Made by a program: the position numbers and the translations under genes. A stretch of DNA of 10,100 nucleotides, taken from positions 1 through 10,100 of the forward strand of contig JALVWZ010000232.1 in NCBI GenBank assembly GCA_027023115.1. Direction: 5' to 3'. This document shows positions 6,463 to 10,100 of the stretch, piece after piece. A model generated the notes under the pieces. That model was not told the origin of the DNA and made no database searches. It worked only from the letters and a program-made list of their open reading frames with translations. How positions within the stretch are numbered: the first letter of the stretch is position 1; the number at the start of each line of letters is the position of its first letter. The DNA is from Thermaceae bacterium. Lineage in GTDB: Bacteria > Deinococcota > Deinococci > Deinococcales > Marinithermaceae.

Positions 6463-7325
6463 AGCTCAGTGTCTTTCAAGTAGGTTCGCACCGAGAGCCA
6501 GGCGCCGAAGAACCCCAGAAAAACGGCCAGCGCCAACAGGCCCAGCGAGGCGTTGAGCAGGTCTGGCGGCGAAAGCACCGGCAAGAACGGCAGCAGGCTT
6601 TGCAGCATCCCGGCCACGTAGCGGTAAGCTACGTTGCCGATGGCCAGCGCCACCAGCGCGGCGCTGATTGTCAAAATCAGACCTTCCAGCAAAAAGGGCA
6701 GACGTACGAAGCCGCTGGTGGCTCCCACCAGCAGCATTACCCGCAACTGTTCGCGGCGGTTTTCGATGGAGAGCCGAATCGTGCCCATGACGCTAAAGAA
6801 GGTGTCGATTATCAGCAGCAATATCAGTACGTTGGCTCCCAGGCGCAGGCCGCTCAGGAAGCGAACCAGCCTCTCGGTAACCTCGCCTCCGTACTCCACG
6901 TTGCCGGGGCCGATGGCGCTCAGCTGGCTCAGCTTGCGCGCCACCTGACGGGTGAGGGCGGGGTCTATGAGACGAACCTTGAGGGTGTCGGGTAGCGGGT
7001 TCTGGATCAGGTCGGCGGCCTCGGCCAGGTAGGGGTAGTCGAGCTGCAGGGTGGCCAGCGCCTCGTCTTTGGTGATTAGCTCGACGCTTTCGACCTCGGG
7101 CCAGCTACGAATCTTGTTGATGGTCGCCTGAACATTGGCGCCGTCTTTGAGATAGGCGACTATCTCCAGCTCGCTCTCGAGCGAACCGACGATCCGGTCC
7201 AGGTTCCATAGCAAGAGGCCCACCAAAAATAGCAGCGAGAACGAAACGGTAGCGGTGGTCAGCGTGGCCAGCGCGCTGGTGGGATGGCTGCGAAATGCTC
7301 GTAGCGCCTGGGCGAGGGCGTACAC
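6459..7325 (-). CDS. ftsX: Cell division protein FtsX (ABC-type permease subunit)
   Basis: Inner-membrane partner of FtsE; its periplasmic loop binds EnvC-like activators. The 288 residues show the family layout: TM1 at about 24-43, a periplasmic domain at about 44-160 (ELEIVAYLKDGANVQ; WPEVESVELITKDEAL), TM2 at about 163-183, the conserved cytoplasmic stretch REQLRVMLLVGAT and VRLPFLLEG (191-215), TM3 at about 211-235 and TM4 at about 260-281. The start is a GTG at 7325. No Shine-Dalgarno precedes it, but TAAACT ends exactly 6 nt upstream, so a leaderless message is likely. The stop overlaps the start of the envC-like gene by ATGA. ftsE is not adjacent but lies 1.8 kb away on the other strand. 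Confidence 0.93.
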   Translation of the reverse strand: MYALAQALRAFRSHPTSALATLTTATVSFSLLFLVGLLLWNLDRIVGSLESELEIVAYLKDGANVQATINKIRSWPEVESVELITKDEALATLQLDYPYLAEAADLIQNPLPDTLKVRLIDPALTRQVARKLSQLSAIGPGNVEYGGEVTERLVRFLSGLRLGANVLILLLIIDTFFSVMGTIRLSIENRREQLRVMLLVGATSGFVRLPFLLEGLILTISAALVALAIGNVAYRYVAGMLQSLLPFLPVLSPPDLLNASLGLLALAVFLGFFGAWLSVRTYLKDTEL

Positions 7326-7337
7326 AACGGTAGTTTA
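7326..7337 (-). promoter_or_regulatory. Leaderless-type -10 box for ftsX
   Basis: On the minus strand TAAACT (7337-7332) is followed by ACCGTT and then the GTG start, the same 6-nt spacing seen at the S41 protease gene. No recognisable -35 lies 16-19 nt upstream. Confidence 0.5.
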
Positions 7338-7369
7338 CCGGTTGGTTGATTAAGGATGTGATGTAAAAA

Positions 7370-7533
7370 CGGCTTGCGGCTCGTAGCTCGCAGGGAAGCA
7401 GCCCGTAGCTCGTGGCGCATTTTTTTATCTCGCCGCAGGGGCGAACCCGTGTGTCTACCCCTATTGGTACGTGGTGCGTAGTGCGTAGTACGTGGTGACG
7501 GGATGGCCCGTGGCTCGTAGCTTGTGGCTTGCA
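7370..7533. repeat. Degenerate short tandem repeats (GCTCGTAGCT-like and GCGTAGTGC-like)
   Basis: Two related word families recur. Family A is GGCTCGTAGCTCG near 7378, CCCGTAGCTCGTGGC at 7402-7416 and CCCGTGGCTCGTAGCTTG at 7507-7524. Family B is a run of near-identical 7-mers, GTACGTGGTGCGTAGTGCG then TAGTACGTGGTG, at 7467-7497. Between them lies GCAGGGGCGAACCCGTGTG (7435-7453), partly complementary to the following TCTACCCC. Units vary by single transitions, mostly A/G. This looks like intergenic repeat proliferation, not coding sequence. Confidence 0.65.
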
Positions 7534-7560
7534 GGGGCGCCATGCCCGGCCTTCGGTTCT

Positions 7561-7595
7561 CTACCGGTAGGGGAGGGTTTGAAACCCTCCCCTAC
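7561..7595. repeat. Near-perfect 14-bp inverted repeat with nested palindrome
   Basis: Arms GTAGGGGAGGGTTT (7567-7580) and AAACCCTCCCCTAC (7582-7595) are exact reverse complements around a single G. Its left end overlaps a 10-bp palindrome, CTACCGGTAG (7561-7570). No T-tract follows on either strand, so it is not a standard terminator. It could form a long RNA hairpin or a cruciform. Confidence 0.8.
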
Positions 7596-7643
7596 ATTCA
7601 AGCATTGGCGACAACCGAACCGTGGCTTCTCTTCCGGCATGGG

Positions 7644-7680
7644 CCCCGGATCTCGGCCGGCGGGCCGGCCTCGTCCGGGG
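7644..7680. repeat. Two-tier GC-rich hairpin
   Basis: An outer stem CCCCGGA/TCCGGGG (7644-7650 and 7674-7680) encloses an inner stem GGCCGG/CCGGCC (7655-7660 and 7665-7670) with small internal loops (TCTC and TCG). No T-run adjoins it on either strand. Confidence 0.7.
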
Positions 7681-7691
7681 AATATGTGAAA

Positions 7692-7751
7692 GCGGCATGT
7701 GGCTCGTGGCTGATAGTTATGGCTCGCAGTGTGTCATCTCGTCGCAGGGCA
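7692..7751. repeat. Second diverged copy of the family A repeat block
   Basis: GGCATGTGGCTCGTGGCTG then GGCTCGCAG, followed by ATCTCGTCGCAGGGC (7736-7750), repeats the order of the first block (GGCTTGCGGCTCGTAGCTCG, then ATCTCGCCGCAGGGG at 7427-7441). The shared order indicates an old duplication of a unit of roughly 60-75 bp, not chance word reuse. Confidence 0.5.
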
Positions 7752-7755
7752 GCGG

Positions 7756-7777
7756 GCGGCGCTGATGGCAGCGCCGC
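7756..7777. repeat. Perfect 9-bp hairpin
   Basis: GCGGCGCTG (7756-7764) and CAGCGCCGC (7769-7777) are exact reverse complements with loop ATGG. Neither side has a T-run, so a terminator role is not supported. Confidence 0.7.
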
Positions 7778-7854
7778 GACGGTTACGGTATGCGTTTCGT
7801 ACCCAAAAGGTATGATGGAACAATTATCGCAACGGCACGCGCGGGACATATTGG

Positions 7855-7884
7855 TTTAGTCGTGCGGGCTCATTCGCATAAAAT
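7855..7884 (+). promoter_or_regulatory. Candidate promoter of the response regulator
   Basis: TTTAGT (7855-7860) and TAAAAT (7879-7884) are separated by 18 nt. The -10 is good and the -35 poor (three of six consensus bases). The leader to the ATG at 7946 would be about 55 nt. Confidence 0.35.
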
Positions 7885-7945
7885 GGAGCCGAAGAGTTCG
7901 TTTGGGGGTTTCATTCAATATGCGCGGGGCCTGGGAAGGAGTCCG

Positions 7946-8518
7946 ATGAGGATACTGCTGGTTGAAGACCACACAATGGTAAGGGAAGCCCTCGCAAGCC
8001 TGATCGAACGCGAGCTGGAAGGAGCCGAAGTGAAAGGCGTGGGCACCGCCACCGAGGCCCGCGGCTACCTGGACTGGGCGGAGAGACTCTTGCTGGACCT
8101 GTCCTTACCCGATCTGCACGGGCTACGTTTCTTGGAGCAGATACGCCGCGACGCGCCCGAGCTGCCGGTGGTGGTGCTGACCGCCTTTGACGAGGCGGCC
8201 TTCCGCAGCCGCGCCGCCGAGCTGGGGGTGCGAGCCTTTCTTTCCAAGGGAGAGGAAGCGGCCGAGCTGATTGCGGCGTTGCAGCTGGACGAGGATAGCG
8301 CGGAAGGCGGTAGCGAACTGGAACGGCTTTCGCCCGCCGAGCGTGAGGTGCTCTTGCTGCTGGGTCAAGGTTTTTCGAACGGCGAGGTGGCGCGGCAGAT
8401 GCGGATAGATGAAAAGACCGTCTACAGTCACCGCCGCCATCTGATGTTCAAGTTGGGGTTGGAAGGAGCGCAGGAGTTGCTCCGTTACGCGACCCTCTAC
8501 TACGCCGGTCTCGATTGA
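7946..8518 (+). CDS. Response regulator, NarL/FixJ (LuxR-type HTH) family
   Basis: A two-component transcription regulator of 190 residues. The receiver domain (about 1-115) has the acidic pair E7/D8 (LLVEDH), phospho-acceptor D51 (LLLDLSLPD), T79 (VVLTA) and K101 (FLSKG), so all key residues are present. The output domain (about 126-175) is a LuxR-type helix-turn-helix: LSPAEREVLLLLGQG, then VARQMRIDEKTVYSH and the recognition helix. The open frame continues upstream to 7790, but domain alignment (MRILLVEDH) and GGAAGGAG 4 nt before the ATG at 7946 fix the start. No histidine kinase lies in the window. A lipoprotein gene follows after 16 nt, so the two are probably co-transcribed. The signal sensed and the genes regulated cannot be told from sequence. 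Confidence 0.92.
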   Translation: MRILLVEDHTMVREALASLIERELEGAEVKGVGTATEARGYLDWAERLLLDLSLPDLHGLRFLEQIRRDAPELPVVVLTAFDEAAFRSRAAELGVRAFLSKGEEAAELIAALQLDEDSAEGGSELERLSPAEREVLLLLGQGFSNGEVARQMRIDEKTVYSHRRHLMFKLGLEGAQELLRYATLYYAGLD

Positions 8519-8534
8519 AAGCGAGGAGGACGCC

Positions 8535-8879
8535 ATGAAAAAGCTGCTACTGTTTTTGGGCCTGGTTCTTATGCTGGCCGCGTGTACGCCGCGAGTCTGG
8601 TACAAGCCGGGAGCCACCAGCAGCCGTCGCGACCGCGACTTGCAAGCCTGCCAGTACGAAGCGAACGCCCGCTTCGCTGAGAGCACCCCGCCACTGGCGG
8701 CCTTCAGGGTGTACGTGGACATTCCCTGGGGAACGCCCGCCGAGCTGGCCAGCCGGGTTCGCAACGCGGCCGACGAAGCAGTGCGCGACAGCTACGAGGA
8801 CTACCGTAGCGAGTTCATAAGCAGATACGTTCACGACTGCATGGTGCGTAAGGGCTACGTTCTAGTCGAGCAAAAGTAG
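8535..8879 (+). CDS. Small lipoprotein of unknown function, 114 aa
   Basis: An exported lipid-anchored protein. The N-terminus is a lipoprotein signal (MKKLLLFLGLVLMLAAC) with lipobox LAAC, so C17 would be the lipidated residue of the mature protein. The mature part is about 98 residues, hydrophilic and mostly helical, with two further cysteines, C39 (LQACQYEA) and C102 (HDCMVRKGY), which could form a disulfide. A C...CMxxKGY pattern of this kind occurs in various small uncharacterised bacterial lipoproteins, but I cannot name a family. GAGGAGG 5 nt upstream sets the start. It follows the response regulator by 16 nt and probably shares its transcript, so it may be a target or sensor accessory of that regulator; this is inference only. 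Confidence 0.85.
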   Translation: MKKLLLFLGLVLMLAACTPRVWYKPGATSSRRDRDLQACQYEANARFAESTPPLAAFRVYVDIPWGTPAELASRVRNAADEAVRDSYEDYRSEFISRYVHDCMVRKGYVLVEQK

Positions 8880-8898
8880 CCGGCGGGAAGATAGCCCC

Positions 8899-8927
8899 TT
8901 GCCCTGGGGGGCGGGTCCGGCTATAAT
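8899..8927 (+). promoter_or_regulatory. Promoter of the suf operon (sigma-70 type)
   Basis: TTGCCC (8899-8904) and a consensus TATAAT (8922-8927) are separated by exactly 17 nt. This is the best promoter in the window. Transcription is expected to begin at about 8934-8935, which coincides with an ATG (see the small leader frame). A 5-bp inverted repeat (GCCCC/GGGGC, 8894-8912) brackets the -35. Confidence 0.75.
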
Positions 8928-8934
8928 CCTGAGC

Positions 8935-8975
8935 ATGTCGGTCGGATTTCTTGGTAACCAACAGACGGAGGCAGC

Positions 8976-8979
<4 letters not shown>
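8935..8979 (+). CDS. Candidate 14-codon leader peptide upstream of sufC
   Basis: An ATG 7 nt after the TATAAT box opens a frame reading [14 protein letters not shown]. Its TGA stop overlaps the sufC ATG in the arrangement ATGA. There is no room for a ribosome binding site, so translation would be leaderless, as proposed for two other genes in the window. If real, it would feed ribosomes directly to sufC by coupling. The sufC Shine-Dalgarno (GGAGG, 8967-8971) lies inside it. The peptide has no obvious attenuator signature (no Cys run). It may be chance. Confidence 0.35.
8951..8961 (+). promoter_or_regulatory. Short palindrome in the suf leader
   Basis: TTGGT-A-ACCAA is an 11-nt interrupted palindrome between the predicted transcription start and the sufC ribosome binding site. 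It could be an operator half or a tiny hairpin. At this length it may be coincidence. Confidence 0.2.
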
Positions 8980-9725
<746 letters not shown>

Positions 9726-9756
9726 GCGTGGCGGGCCGCGAAACGCTGGAGGTCCG

Positions 9757-10100
9757 ATGAGCGACGCGGAGCTGAAACACATTTCCGAGGACTACCAGTG
9801 GGGCTTTTCCGACGACGTCGAGCCCGAGGTCAAGCTCAAGGGGCTCACCCCGGAGGTAGTCCGGACCATCTCCAAGCTCAAGGGCGAACCGGAGTGGCTG
9901 CTCGAGTTCCGCCTTCAGGCTCTGGAAACCTACTTTGCCAAACCCTGGCCAGCCTGGGGCCCCGACCTGAGCGAGCTGCGCCGGCAGATGGACGACTTTT
10001 ACTACTACGTCAAACCGCCGGCGCGCGAGAACGCCCGCAGCTGGGACGAGGTGCCGGAAGAGATCCGCCGCACCTACGAAAAGCTGGGCATTCCCGAGGC
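9757..10100 (+). CDS. sufB: Fe-S cluster assembly scaffold SufB, N-terminal part (truncated by window edge)
   Basis: SufB is the scaffold subunit of SufBC2D on which Fe-S clusters are built. The first 114 codons are visible of a usual length near 465. The sequence is characteristic of the SufB N-terminus: [62 protein letters not shown] and [20 protein letters not shown]. The start is set by GGAGG 4 nt before the ATG. The catalytic cysteine and the beta-helix core would be beyond the edge. It is 31 nt after sufC on the same strand, so it is co-transcribed; a sufD gene is expected further right. Confidence 0.95.
   Translation, partial: [114 protein letters not shown]

Larger units (their letters stand above)
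7338..7945. other. Long non-coding interval, repeat mosaic
   Basis: This stretch of about 600 bp has no credible gene. Open frames here lack ribosome binding sites and translate the short repeats into low-complexity text. It contains two families of degenerate short repeats (7370-7533 and 7692-7751), three strong inverted repeats (7567-7595, 7644-7680, 7756-7777), a run of seven T (7420-7426), and at its right end a candidate promoter for the response regulator. The ftsX promoter lies at its left edge. Confidence 0.7.

Noticed and set aside
7370..7540. CRISPR array
   Set aside because: Repeat units are short, imperfect and contiguous without unique spacers of uniform length, and no cas genes are present.
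7259..7543. A 94-aa minus-strand open frame with SYEPRA/HYAPRT-like text
   Set aside because: Translation of the short intergenic repeats with no ribosome binding site. It overlaps the ftsX start.
7524..7859. A 111-aa plus-strand open frame across the repeat gap, and an 83-aa antisense frame
   Set aside because: Both run through palindromes and repeats and lack a ribosome binding site or recognisable domain.
7790..7945. N-terminal extension of the response regulator to 7790
   Set aside because: The receiver domain begins at MRILLVEDH with a strong Shine-Dalgarno just before it. The upstream part has no homology-like character and covers the candidate promoter.
8894..8912. Terminator between the lipoprotein gene and sufC
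   Set aside because: The GCCCC/GGGGC stem is short, has no T-tract, and its loop carries the suf -35 element.

Overview
The window is GC-rich bacterial chromosome, densely packed with housekeeping genes. The best guess is a member of the Deinococcota, probably the Thermales (Thermus/Oceanithermus/Meiothermus relatives). This is an inference from high G+C codon use, the protein character, suf genes in the order sufC-sufB, and start codons lying 6-7 nt downstream of TANNNT -10 boxes (leaderless mRNAs, common in this phylum). No species call is possible from sequence alone.

Layout, left to right. A minus-strand block holds the N-terminal 618 codons of cobalamin-dependent methionine synthase metH (running off the left edge), an unrecognised 132-aa gene, and a secreted S41/PDZ carboxy-terminal processing protease. 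Each upstream unit ends in a hairpin terminator. Divergent from the protease is a plus-strand pair, ftsE and a long-form ribosome hibernation factor (hpf). Convergent with that pair is a minus-strand, translationally coupled ftsX plus EnvC-like gene. The whole FtsE-FtsX-EnvC division apparatus is therefore present, but ftsE has been separated from ftsX and placed on the other strand, with hpf and envC between them. A protease of a class that can act on cell-wall hydrolase systems lies next door.

From 7326 to 7945 there is about 620 bp without a credible gene. It is a mosaic of degenerate short repeats and strong inverted repeats. After it come an orphan NarL/FixJ-type response regulator, a small lipoprotein in apparent operon with it, and the start of a suf operon: a strong sigma-70-type promoter, then sufC, then the first 114 codons of sufB.

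The most interesting small-scale signal is at sufC. The consensus -10 (TATAAT) is followed 7 nt later by an ATG opening a 14-codon reading frame, whose stop overlaps the sufC start codon (ATGA). This is a candidate leaderless leader peptide coupled to Fe-S cluster assembly. No CRISPR, tRNA, rRNA, insertion sequence or recognisable defence system was seen, and most of the window is ordinary core genome.
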